A stretch of 64,000 bases of DNA, taken from positions 1,548,001-1,612,000 of the forward strand of contig CANTUR010000384.1 in the NCBI GenBank assembly GCA_947683625.1, written 5' to 3'. This stretch comes from Mallotus nudiflorus. Taxonomy: Eukaryota > Streptophyta > Magnoliopsida > Malpighiales > Euphorbiaceae. Under the pieces are notes generated by a model that was given only the letters and a program-made list of their open reading frames with translations, ran no database searches and was not told the origin of the DNA. A program made the position numbers and the translations under genes. This document shows positions 16,026-25,922 of this stretch, in pieces; the first letter of the stretch is position 1, and each line of letters starts with the position of its first letter.

Positions 16026-19000
16026 TGTAATATCCTATATTTTTAAATATTTTAATACTACATCGGGATATGCAGTGTTAATAATTTTTGTATATATATT
16101 ATGATATTTTTACGAGTTGATATGTATTTAAAACCTATTTTAATTATTATGTATTATTTAAAGTCCTTTACGTAAAATTTTCCCGAGACTTTCATTTTCG
16201 GGGAAATTTTCACGTAAATATTTTATTATTAATTATTTTAAATATATTTAAGGATTTGCATGAACTCATACATATTTTAAAATATTAAACACCGTATATG
16301 TGTGTAATTATTTATTTAATTAGGGTTTAATATATTACCCTAATATTTTATTATTTATTTATTATTTTTTATTGTTATTTAATTATTTTTATTTATTATT
16401 AAATTTTAAAATATTAAATATTAAGTGTGTGGTGTATATTTAATGTGTGTAATTTAATATTATTTTATTATATAGTGTAAAGTATATATATATATACATA
16501 TTATAAGTTAAAAATCAAAACTTTTGAAAAATTACACAATTGCCTCCGACTTCCTCCTTCTTCCCCGACACCATCCCCATCACCGTCCGTCATCTGTCAC
16601 GCTGATTCCTTGTCGTTGGTGTGCCGTCCGGCGTTCCACCACCTTCCTCAGCCTTCCTCGCCGCCTGTAGTAGCCGTTTTCGACGTCTGGAGATTGATTT
16701 TGACCGGAGAAGCCAAATTTCCCTCCACCGTCGATCACGACGTTTTCGGCCACCATTTTCAACACCATCGGTCTCTTTCTTCTCCTTGAGCTTCGATGAG
16801 TGTGATTCTAGCTTTGGTTTGAGCTTAAATGGTATTGATTTTCTTAGGTTTTGATTTTTCAATTTCGGCCTATTAGGGTTCTTGAATTTTGATTCATGAA
16901 AAATTCCTTCACAAATGTTGATCCTAGTAGCTTAATCTTCATGTGTGAATTTTTGGAGATTATTTTGATTTTTGGGTATTTTTGAATATTTTAATATTAT
17001 TTTCTAATTTTCGGAAATTAATTAATTAAATTATGAAATTTTGTTTTATGATAATTATAGGTATTGAAATGAATTATAGGAATTTATTTGGAATTTTTAT
17101 GAATTTCTATGTATTTATTTGAATTTAATTAGGTTTATGGAATTTTTGGAAAATAGGGTTAATTGTATTTTTAATTGAATTTAATTGGTTAATTGAGTTT
17201 AATTATTGATATTATTGATAAATATGTTGAGAAAATTAATTTTGGATAATTATACTATTTTTGGTGAATTTTTGAAGTAATTATAATATATTTATATATA
17301 TAGGGGTATTTTGGTAATTTTACACAAAATTTGCTAAAAATGTAATTTCATTGGTTTTAATAGTTATTTAAGGTATAAAAATGATTTCTACAAATTTTTT
17401 AGTATTTTTAACTAATTAAAACTATTTTTCGTGAATTATTTTCAATTATATATATAATATACGATTTTTCTAATAAAATGAGTTTTTATCGGTTTTTACT
17501 GTGTTTTAAGGATAATTATGTAATTTCTACTTATAAAATGTATTTCTATGTTATAAGGGTATTTTTGGAATTTTTAAAATTATTCTGTGATTGTGGACCC
17601 CGGTCGGTAGACTGTAGTTTGGAGTCCGACCGAGGGGTTGTGGATGAGTTGTTATGCCTGTTTTTCGAAGTGTATTTCTTTGCAGGGCCGGCTCTACTCT
17701 TTGAGTAGAGAGATATCCGTTTTACAAGGGAGGTTCTGCCAAATTTTTGGTAGAATTCTCGTAAAATGTGATGTCCGGTCGATCCCTAATCTCGATTCTG
17801 TGTTTAATATTCTAGATTGAGTTCTAGGATTTTCTTTTAGGTTTATTCTGATTCTGTCGTTATTGTTTGTTTAGTTACGCCGAGACCAAGGCCTAGTGGA
17901 TCACGCCCGTCGGATCCATCTCGTGGAGCGCACTAAGTGTGAGTTACTATTTTATATATATGTGCTTTAGGATGCATGATTTTAGAAATATATGTTTCAT
18001 TTTGATTAAATATGCATAAATAATTTGGTTAGTACCTAAGTTTATTTTTAATTTATTTTTGGTTTACTTTTGGTATATTTTAAATTATATGCATGTTTTA
18101 TTAATAAATTATGTTTAAAATATTTTTAAATATATTTCTAGCTTAATTTGTAATTTGATTGGATTTATTTGACGTATATATACTCGAAATATACCTGGTT
18201 TATTTTTGGTATATTTCTAGTATATATATAGTTTATACTGTTATTTTATTTAAATTCATGCATCATTTATTTGTGAATGAATGTTTTATATTTATTAATG
18301 AAGGATATCAATAGAACGTGCTACCTAGTAGGTAGCACTAGGACCGAGTACGTACCGGTACGCCTATAGCATTTAGGCTATATTACTAACCATTTGTGGA
18401 TATTGATTGGATATGATTATTTGATGTGTGAGATATGATTTGGGAGTGTGATTGTTGGAGCTTGATTGACCAAGTGTCTCGGGGCCAATCACATTGACAG
18501 TCAGACTGCTGGAGCTCGGTCGACTTAGTGTCTTGGGGCCAGTCTACTGTCTAAATGGACTAAGTGGATATATTTGGAATAAGTGAGCCTGTATGGCCAG
18601 AGTGTTGTTTAACACTGTTTTTGAGGTTGCGATATCATAGGGTTCTATGTGATCCTTCATAAATGATGATTTTCAATGAAATATATATAAAATGATTTTA
18701 TTGCATCTGTGTGTATTTGCCTGTATATATACATATTAGATATATATTATTGATTGTATGCATTGTCATTTAGTGTGCTTGTATATATACTATAGTAATT
18801 CACTCAGTGAGGTCTGACTCCCCTCCGTTGACTATTTTTCAGGAGAGTCATCATCTTCAGACCTCAGTAGCAGGCCTGTACGCCGGATTTCTTCCGCCCT
18901 GGCTTCTTTGTGTAAACTGCTTCTCTGAGTCTTGGGTTTATTTTATCTAGACACTGCAATAGTCATTAAATATTTAAAGAGATGTTGTATTATATATTTG

Positions 19001-19231
19001 AACTGGATTTTTATTAAAAGATTTTATATATATAGGAGATAAGGATATGATTTAAATCTAGTTGGCGCATATGCTATTATTATATTTATGATTTTTATTT
19101 CCGCTACATTATATATTTTTATTATTATTGCATGTTTATTTTATTTTATTTTTAGGCTTGCTACGGGTTCCGAATTCGAAAGAATTCCCGTTCCCTAGCG
19201 CTGGTCATGGCCCTTGTTTTGGGTCATGACA
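16026..19231 (+). mobile_element. Solo family-A LTR inserted in a twin stem-loop module
   Basis: TGTAATATCCTATA (16026) to TTTTGGGTCATGACA (19231), 3,206 bp. It is flanked by CAGTT (16021-16025) and CAGTC (19232-19236), one mismatch; the host consensus is CAGTC. The terminus has GTCATGACA where most copies have GTCGTGACA. No coding interior. Confidence 0.9.
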
Positions 19232-19562
19232 CAGTCTGCTATCCAGATTGGAATAAGTGTTCTATTTGGAATCAAGTGAATCTGTATGGCTAGAGTGATG
19301 ATGGGGTTGTTGAGGTTTCTATTATTAGAGTTCTATAGATCCTTCATGAATTTAATTAAACATTTTCTACATTTAGTACATTTATAAAAGCAGAGTTTGG
19401 GATTCGTGTGAATTGTGTATGTATATATATATATTAATTCTGTGTATTTTATTTATTTATTGCATGATTTTATTTTCTAAGGCTTGTTACGGGTTCCGGA
19501 TTCAATATAATTCTCGTTCCCTAGCGCCGGTCATGACTCCTTGTTTAGGTCGTGACAGTGGC

Positions 19563-19620
19563 AACAGTGCAGGACAACACTGTGTGAACAGTGCAGGACA
19601 ACACTATATGAACAGTGCAA
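19563..19620 (+). repeat. 24-bp direct repeat, about 2.4 copies
   Basis: AACAGTGCAGGACAACACTG and four further bases (19563-19586) are repeated at 19587-19610, and a partial third copy starts AACAGTGCA at 19611. The family-B LTR at about 53955 has a single AACACTG here, so this is a local expansion. Confidence 0.85.
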
Positions 19621-21772
19621 TCCAGTTGTTGGTGAGAAAATCGATCGAGCTTGGGTTCATTTCAAAGCTCACGCTATGAGCTTCAATAATACTTAGTTAG
19701 TTTCGAGTAAATCGACCGGTAAGAATTCCGAAAACTCGATTTTATATTTATGTCAATATGTTTAATTTGATTTTTCTTATAAAATTTAATTTTATTTGGA
19801 GATGTGGTAGTTAGATAAATTAATTTTTGAGCTAAGATCTACCTAAATATTATTTTATTTATTTTTTTGAAATTACTAAAAATATATATACGTATTTTTC
19901 GGGTTTGATTACTGTTCACAGTCCCAGGTCTGGAAATTTTCTTATTTTTATTAAATTTTATATATTATTTAGGGCAAGTTTCATGAAGGAAGTTTATTGA
20001 AATTGTATTCTGATTATTTATTATGAATTTTTGAATGTTTATGTGAAAAATGAATTTGTGGAAAAATTAGTAATTTTTATATTTTAGTTGAAATTATTGT
20101 TAATTATTTTGTTCTGGGTAGTTTTTGAATAATACAAATTATTAAATTAATTTTTGTGAATTATTTACTATTTTAGTTAATTAATAATAATTTCTAAAAA
20201 TATATTCAAATAATAGTTTTATTTATATGATTAAATGAAATTTTAGCTATTTTATTATATATTTGAGCAATTTAAATAATTATTTATAATTAATAGGTTT
20301 TGGATAGTTTTTGAGTGATAATTGACACTAAAATAATTTTTATGAATTAATTACTATTTTTAGCTAATTAATGGTAATTTTTGCAAATATATTCAAATAA
20401 TAATTTTAATTATTATTTTTAAGTTTAAATAAATTTTTAGGTATTTTTATTATATTATTGGACAATTTAAATAATTATCAGTAATTTATGTTATTTAATT
20501 TTGAATATTTGAAAAATGGATTTTTATTGATATTATTTTAGTATATTGAGATTTTATTAATTATTTTGAAAATAAATATTTTTGATGTTTTTATTATTTA
20601 AATAAGTTGAGTTGTGGTATTTTATTGATTTTTATGAATTTTAGTGATTTTTAATAATTATTATTTTATTATTTGATTGTAATTATATTGGTTCTCGGTT
20701 GGACAATTATTGTAGTTCAGGGGCCCAATCCGAGAAGTTGAGTATTTGTGAATATTTGAAATGTGTTTGCATGCAAGATCGGCTCTACTTTTAGTAGAGA
20801 GATGTTCGTTTTATAAGGGAAACTTTGTCGAATTTTCATTACATTTCTTGTAAAACGTGACAACCGGTTCGAGTATAGTTTTAAAATTTTGCTTGAGTCG
20901 TGTTTAGATCAAGTCATTCTTAGAAATTTTAGAGTTATTAAATTAGGAATTTTTTCTAATGATATTATTATTATTTTTCTTTAGCTGTACCACGAGTTAG
21001 GCCGACTAGACCGGGCTAGTCGAATCGGAATAGCAAAGTGCAGTAGTATTGTGAGTTATTATCATATATATACATTATATGTAAAATATATATTTGTGAA
21101 CATACATATTTGAAAAATATAAACTTTAGTATGTTTTCTTTTATTAAATGTTTATATCTATGTTTTGATATATATTTTTGGTATATATTTGGTATATGTT
21201 TGATATATATATTTGGTATATGTTTGGTATATATTTGATATATTTCTTTAAAAATGGATGCTACCAAGTTTAAATTATTGATTTTATTATTTTTAATAAT
21301 TATAAGATTTATTTGAAGGATAGCAGTAGAATGTGCTACCTAGTGGGTTGAACTAGGACTGTGTACGTACTAGTGCGTTAGATTTTTAGGATTAATATGA
21401 TGAAATTATTTGATGTGAGACTTGATTAATTGATTATTGATAATTATAGTGAGAGAGTGATATGATTGCGGGAGCTTGGTTGACTTAGTGCCTCGGGGCT
21501 AATCGCGCTGACAATGAGACCGCAGAAGTTTGGTTGACTTAGTGTCTAGGGGCTAATCTATTATTCAAAAATGGAAAAGAAAAATGTTTTGGAATTAAGT
21601 GAGCCTGTTGGCTAGTGAGGTTTAGTGATTGAGGTTGCGGAATATTTTAAGGTTTTACTCCAATTCTTCACCCAAAATAAAATTTTCTACATCTATTATT
21701 ATATAAAAGTGGATTTTAGCATTTGTAAGAAATGCATGTATATATATTATTATACTGATGCTTGATTGTATA

Positions 21773-21775
<3 letters not shown>

Positions 21776-21837
<62 letters not shown>
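21776..21837. repeat. (TA)n microsatellite at an element-element junction
   Basis: About 60 bases of TA repeat. Family-B LTR sequence is on the left and unrelated Copia-like sequence on the right, so the tract marks the breakpoint between two truncated elements. Confidence 0.9.
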
Positions 21838-21840
<3 letters not shown>

Positions 21841-22497
21841 ATTATAAAGATTTAATGTATTTTCTTGTTTTCATTGTTTTGGTTCATGATCTTTTATTCC
21901 CTCTAGAATTTTTTGTTTCTTTAGGTTCATTTCCTTTAATATCCTTCTCTTTTCTTTTTATCTTTGACAAAGGTAGAGAAGAAGCTATGTTTGTAATATG
22001 CTAAGTGTTACATGATCATTAACTAGCTAAGCTCTATATGATCATATGATAGCTAAGTTTTTAAGTTTATAGTGCTATATGTACAATTTTTGTGATGCAT
22101 TCTAGTAGCATTACATGCATATATACTTGAAATTATTTCCTTCAAATTGCCTAACAATTTATTTTAATAATCATGTTATCATATTTTTAACACATTTGTT
22201 ATGTTAGGTCATGTTCTTGATAACATGATTATGTTGTTTTTATTTTTTACAACAAGGGGGAATAAAATAAAATAAATTTATATTTCTTATCATATCTATA
22301 AAAGGGGAGTAATAAATAAATATATAAGAAAAATTTGTTATCCTTTATATATGCCATGTTAATTTAATTACTTTTATGCCCTGATACATGGTGTTTTCTA
22401 TTGAATTTTATGCATATATTAAGACGGAGGAAAATTGTTCACATAATGCATCAATTTAATTGGAGAGGGGGAGCTATTCTATACAATGCATACTTAT
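21838..22497 (+). mobile_element. Sirevirus-like Copia element, 3' non-coding interior (left part)
   Basis: Unrelated in sequence to the gypsy LTRs. It carries several purine-rich blocks of the type AAGGGGGAATAAA (22253-22265), AAAGGGGAGTAATAAA (22300-22315) and GGAGAGGGGGAGC (22462-22474), and continues after element 1 with AAAAAGGGGGAGA (33009-33021) and an LTR. Repeated polypurine tracts upstream of the 3' LTR are known for Sireviruses, a plant Copia lineage. No reading frame of gag or pol is left. Assignment rests on this pattern and on the LTR at 33023. Confidence 0.55.
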
Positions 22498-22501
22498 TGT
22501 A

Positions 22502-22545
22502 ATATCCCGTGTTTTTTAAAATATTTTTACACTGTACCGGGATAT
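22502..22545 (+). other. LTR-tip inverted repeat
   Basis: ATATCCCG (22502-22509) pairs with CGGGATAT (22538-22545), 28 bases apart, at the very 5' end of the LTR. Nearly all family-A copies keep it. In the LTR at 8198 it is 9 bp (ATATCCCGA/TCGGGATAT), where the extra pair replaces a mismatch in this copy. Role unknown. Confidence 0.6.
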
Positions 22546-22638
22546 GCAGTGTTAATAATTTATGTATGTTATATGATATTTTTACGAGTTAATATGTATT
22601 TAAAACCTATTTTAATTACTGTGTATTATTTTCAGTGT

Positions 22639-22690
22639 TTTACGTAAAATTTTTCCGGGACTTGCATTTTCGGGGAAATTTTCACGTAAA
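22639..22690 (+). other. Long imperfect hairpin in U3 with ACGT cores
   Basis: TTTACGTAAAATTT on the left mirrors AAATTTTCACGTAAA on the right, around a CCGGGACTTGCATTTTCGGGG centre. The two ends hold ACGT, the core of plant bZIP sites. All family-A LTRs show it (for example 8338-8390 and 55735-55785). It is either a structural element or a paired transcription-factor site. Confidence 0.55.
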
Positions 22691-22942
22691 CAATGTATTA
22701 TTAATTATTTTAAATATATTTTCGGACTTGCATGAACTCATGCGTATTTTTAAATTATTAAATAAAGCCTGTGTGTGTATATTTATTTAATTAGGGTTTA
22801 TTATTACCCTAATATTTTATTAATTATTTATTTGTTTTATTGTTATTTAATTAATTTTATTTAGTATAAATTATTAAAATATTAGATTTTATGTGTGTGG
22901 TTATATTTGATGTGTGTAATTTAATATTATTTTAATATATAG

Positions 22943-22949
22943 TATAAAG
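22943..22949 (+). promoter_or_regulatory. Candidate LTR TATA box
   Basis: TATAAAG sits in TATAGTATAAAGTATATATA, about 50 bases before the abrupt change from AT-rich to C-rich sequence. The same string occurs in the 3' LTR (near 30135) and in element 2 (near 56037). Start-site position is not visible from sequence, and AT-richness makes chance TATA matches common. Confidence 0.4.
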
Positions 22950-22999
22950 TATATATATATACATATATACATCAAAAATCAAAAGAATTGGAAAATTAC

Positions 23000-23259
23000 C
23001 ATTTTGCCCCCCGAGTCTTCTTCTTCCTCCCGATCCTTCTCCTCGTCGTCCGGACGCCTGTCACGCCGTTTCTTCACCGTGGGTGTGCCATCCGATGTGC
23101 CACCGCCTTCCCCAACCATTTTCGCCGCCTGAGGTAGCCGTTTCCGGCGCCTGGAAGTCGATTTTGGCCGGAGAAGCCGAAAATCGATCCACCGTCGATC
23201 ACGCCGATTTCGACCACTGTTTTTGACACCGCTGGTCTCTTTCTTCTCCTTGAGCTCCG
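23000..23259 (+). other. C-rich exon-like island of the LTR ending at a splice-donor-like site
   Basis: A C/T-rich, GC-richer block in otherwise AT-rich LTR. It ends CTTGAGCTCCG|GTGAGTGTG (donor-like GT at 23260-23261), which is close to the plant 5' splice consensus. The same ending occurs in most family-A copies (for example 30472, 38683, 43797, 56362 and, inverted, 46820 and 52650). Open frames over it commonly end in SLSSP followed by TGA from TCTCCTTGAG. Frames and lengths differ among copies, so I do not call a protein. Confidence 0.5.
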
Positions 23260-24096
23260 GTGAGTGTGATTCTAGCTTTGGTTTGAGCTAAAATGGTCTA
23301 GAATTGCTTAGGTTTCGATTTTGTCAATTTCGGCCTATTAGGGTTTTCGATTTTTTTAAGCTTTGAATTGGATGATTCATGAAAACTTCCTTCACAAATG
23401 TTGTTCCTAGTAGCTCAATATACATGTATGAATTTTTGTAGAATTTTTGGAGATTTTTTGGATTTTTGGGTATTTTTGAATATTTTAATATTATTTCCTA
23501 ATTTTCGGAAATTAATTATTTAAATTATGAAATTGGAGTTTATGGTTAAATTAGGTGATGAAATGAATTATAGGAATTTATTTGGAATTTTTATGAATTT
23601 CTAAGTAATTATTTTGAATTATTGAAGTTTATGTGATTTTAAGAAATTAGGGTTAATTGTGTTTTAAATTGAATTTAATTGGTTAATTGAGTTTAATTAT
23701 TAATATTATTGATAAATATGTTGAGAAAATTAATTTTGGATAATTGTATGAATTTTGGTGAATTTTTGAAGTAATTTAAGTATATTTATATATATAGGGG
23801 TATTTTGGTAATTTTACCCTAAATTGTCTGAAAATGTAATTTAATTGGTTTTAATAATTATTTAAGGTATAAAAATGATTTCTACAAATTATTTAGTATT
23901 TTTAACTAATTAAAACTATTTTTCGTGAATTATTTTCAATTATATATATAATATACGGTTTTCCTAATAAAATGAGTTTTAATCGGTTTTTACAGTGTTT
24001 TAAGGTTAATTATGTAATTTCTACCTATGAGATGTATTTCTAGGTTTTAAGGATATTTTTAGTATATCTGGAATATATTCTGTGTTTGTGGACCCC

Positions 24097-24260
24097 GGTC
24101 GGTGGACTGTAGTTTGGAGTCCGACCGTGGAATCTTGATTGTGTTGAGCTTGTATTTCGAAGTGTATTTCTTTGCAGGGTCGGCTCTACTCTTTTGAGTA
24201 GAGAGATGTCCGTTTTACAGGGGAGGTTCTGCCAGATTTTTGGTAGAATTCTCGTAAAAC
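24097..24260 (+). other. Chain of three hairpins in the LTR middle
   Basis: GGTCGG (24097-24102) with CCGACC (24121-24126); CTCTACT (24184-24190) with AGTAGAG (24197-24203); GTTTTAC (24212-24218) with GTAAAAC (24254-24260), the last enclosing TTCTGCC/GGTAGAA. Recognisable in all family-A copies that keep this block and, weaker, in family B (near 20782-20860). In other copies the middle loop is CTTTG; here it is CTTTTG, so the length change falls in the loop. Confidence 0.6.
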
Positions 24261-24370
24261 GTGATGTCCAGTCGAACCCTAATTCTGTTTCCGTATTTTA
24301 ATACTCTAGATTGAATTCTAGGATTTCTGTTAGGGTTTATTCTGATGTCTATTATTTATTGCTTGTTTAG

Positions 24371-24432
24371 TTGCACCGAGACCGAGGGCTAGTGGACCAG
24401 GCCTGTCGGACCTGTCTCGTGGAGCGCATTAG
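24371..24432 (+). other. 62-bp GC-rich island bounded by splice-like signals
   Basis: Preceded by TTGCTTGTTTAG (acceptor-like) and followed by GTGAGTTACT (donor-like, GT at 24433). The island TTGCACCGAGACCGAGGGCT...GGAGCGCATTAG is conserved in every family-A LTR that keeps this region, amid poorly conserved AT-rich DNA. The arrangement looks like a small internal exon; no transcript evidence is available here. Confidence 0.45.
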
Positions 24433-24804
24433 GTGAGTTACTATACTATATATATATACTTAGGATGCATGATTTAGAAATGCATGTTTTATGTTGATTA
24501 AATATGCATGAATAATTTGATTATTTCTTAAGTTTACATTAAGTATATTTTTGGTATATATTAAATTATATACATGTTTTGTTAATAAAATATATTAAAA
24601 ATGTTTTTAAATATATTTTTAGTTTAATTTATGATTTGACTGGATTTATTTGACGTATATATACTCGAAATATACCTGGTTTACTTTTGATATATTTTCG
24701 GTATATATATATGGTTTATATTGTTATTTCATTTAAATTCATGCATCATTTATTGTGAATGAATGATTTATATTATTAATGAAGGATATCGATAGAACGT
24801 GCTA

Positions 24805-24863
24805 CCTAGTGGGCAGCACTAGGACCGAGTATGTACCGGTACGCCTATAGTATTTAGGCTATA
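24805..24863 (+). other. Group of hairpins and palindromes (CCTAGTG, GTACCGGTAC, TATAG)
   Basis: CCTAGTG (24805-24811) pairs with CACTAGG (24817-24823) around GGCAG. Next come the palindrome GTACCGGTAC (24833-24842) and TATAG (24846-24850) with CTATA (24859-24863). It is preceded by the invariant GAAGGATATC. Present in both LTR families (family B at 2449-2467). Confidence 0.6.
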
Positions 24864-24926
24864 ATACTAACTTATTTGTGGATATTGATTGATTATGATT
24901 ATTGATATGTGAGATGTGGTTTGTGG

Positions 24927-25026
24927 GTGTGATTGCTGGAGCTCGGTTGACCAAATGTCTCGGGGCCAATCACACTGGCAGTCAGACTGCTGGAGCTCGG
25001 TTGACTTAGTGTCTCGGGGCCAGTCT
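24927..25026 (+). other. Twin stem-loop module (reference copy)
   Basis: Hairpin 1: GTGTGATTG (24927-24935) with CAATCACAC (24967-24975). Hairpin 2: AGACTG (24984-24989) with CAGTCT (25021-25026). Both loops share CTGGAGCTCGGTTGAC, then CCAAATGTCTCGGGGC or TTAGTGTCTCGGGGC. The stems differ between the two hairpins but each pairs with itself, which argues for selection on structure. Found in essentially all LTRs of both families in this window. Confidence 0.65.
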
Positions 25027-25731
25027 ACTGTCTAAATGGATTAAGTGGATATATTTGGAATAAGTGAGCCTGTATGGCTAGAGTGTTGTTTAACACTATT
25101 TTCTAAGGTTGCGCTATTCTAGGGTTCTATGTGATCCTTCATAAAAGATGATTTTTAATTAAAATATATATAAAAATTATTTTTCTGCATCTGTGTGAAA
25201 TTGTCTGTATATATATTAGATACACATATATTGTTGACTGTATGCATTATCACTTAGTGTGTATGTATATATATTATAGTATTTCACTCAGTGAGGTCTG
25301 ACTCCCCTCCGTTGACTATTTTTCAGGAGAGTCAACTTCTTCAGACCTCAGTAGCAGGTCGATACGCCGAATTTCTTCCGCCCCGGCTTCTTTATGTAAA
25401 TTGTCTACTTGAGTCTTATTTATTTTATCTAGACACTGCAGTAGTTATGAATTAAAGTATTGGATTTCATGTATTTTATTTTAAAGAGATGTATTATATT
25501 GAAACTGGATTTGTATTAAAGATTATATATCTATGAGATGAGATTCGATTTAAATCCAGTTGATGTGAATAATATTATGATATTATGATTTTTATTTCCG
25601 CTGCATATTATATGATTATTGTTGTTATTGCATGATTTATTTTATTTTCAGGCTTGCTACGGGTTCCGGATTCGAAAGAATTCCCGTTCCCTAGCGCCGG
25701 TCATGGCCCCTGTTTTGGGTCGTGACAAAGT

Positions 25732-25743
25732 TGGTATCAGAGC
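25732..25743 (+). other. Primer-binding site, initiator tRNA-Met type
   Basis: TGGTATCAGAGC begins four bases after the 5' LTR and is complementary to the 3' end of plant initiator tRNA-Met, the usual primer for minus-strand synthesis in this group. Confidence 0.95.
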
Positions 25744-25907
25744 GGAGTTCTGTGTCAGGGCTTAGTTGTGAGTTGTGGCCCTAGTTTTAAAGTTGTGTTT
25801 TCGGTTGGACTACTGCAGTGTATTAGGTTCGAGTATGTCTTGATAAGTATTTCTTACTGTAGTTTTCAGCGTTATTCCTCTATTGTCTGTTTTGTCTGAA
25901 TCTTTCC

Positions 25908-25922
25908 GTTTGTCTTTTCAGA
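25908..25922 (+). promoter_or_regulatory. Splice-acceptor-like site directly before the gag start codon
   Basis: CCGTTTGTCTTTTCAG (pyrimidine-rich, ending CAG at 25919-25921) is followed by A and then the gag ATG at 25923. Element 2 has the identical arrangement (CAG 59007-59009, ATG 59011). Splicing from an LTR donor to this site would place gag near the 5' end of the mRNA and skip a long leader. This is inference from motifs only. Confidence 0.45.

Larger units (their letters stand above)
19558..21837 (+). mobile_element. Family-B 3' LTR, second segment, 3' end lost
   Basis: Resumes with GTGGCAACAGTG and follows the family-B order: TCGAGCTTGGGTTCATTTC near 19641 (compare about 53988), a GGTTCTCGGTTGGAC island near 20689, GGCTCTACTTTTAGTAGAGAG near 20782, the CCTAGTG block near 21338 and diverged twin stem-loops near 21460-21560. 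It stops inside a (TA)n run. The last roughly 450 bp of the LTR, present in the 5' copy, are missing and Copia-type sequence follows. Confidence 0.75.
22498..25727 (+). mobile_element. Element 1 5' LTR (reference copy), 3,230 bp
   Basis: TGTAATATCCCGTG to TTTTGGGTCGTGACA. Order of parts: tip hairpin (22502-22545), U3 hairpin (22639-22690), TATA-like TATAAAG (22943-22949), C-rich island (about 23000-23259) ending in a splice-donor-like CG|GTGAGT, about 800 bp AT-rich sequence, hairpin chain (24097-24260), GC-rich island (24371-24432), AT-rich sequence, hairpin group (24805-24863), twin stem-loops (24927-25026), TTTTTCAG|GAGAGTC island (25327 on), and the conserved U5 end beginning CAG|GCTTGCTACGGG (25652). 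The 3.2-kb length fits the long LTRs of the Tekay/Del clade. Confidence 0.93.

Noticed and set aside
24927..25026. CRISPR-like direct repeats
   Set aside because: Only two units per LTR, in a plant retrotransposon; the repeats are hairpin loops, not an array with spacers.
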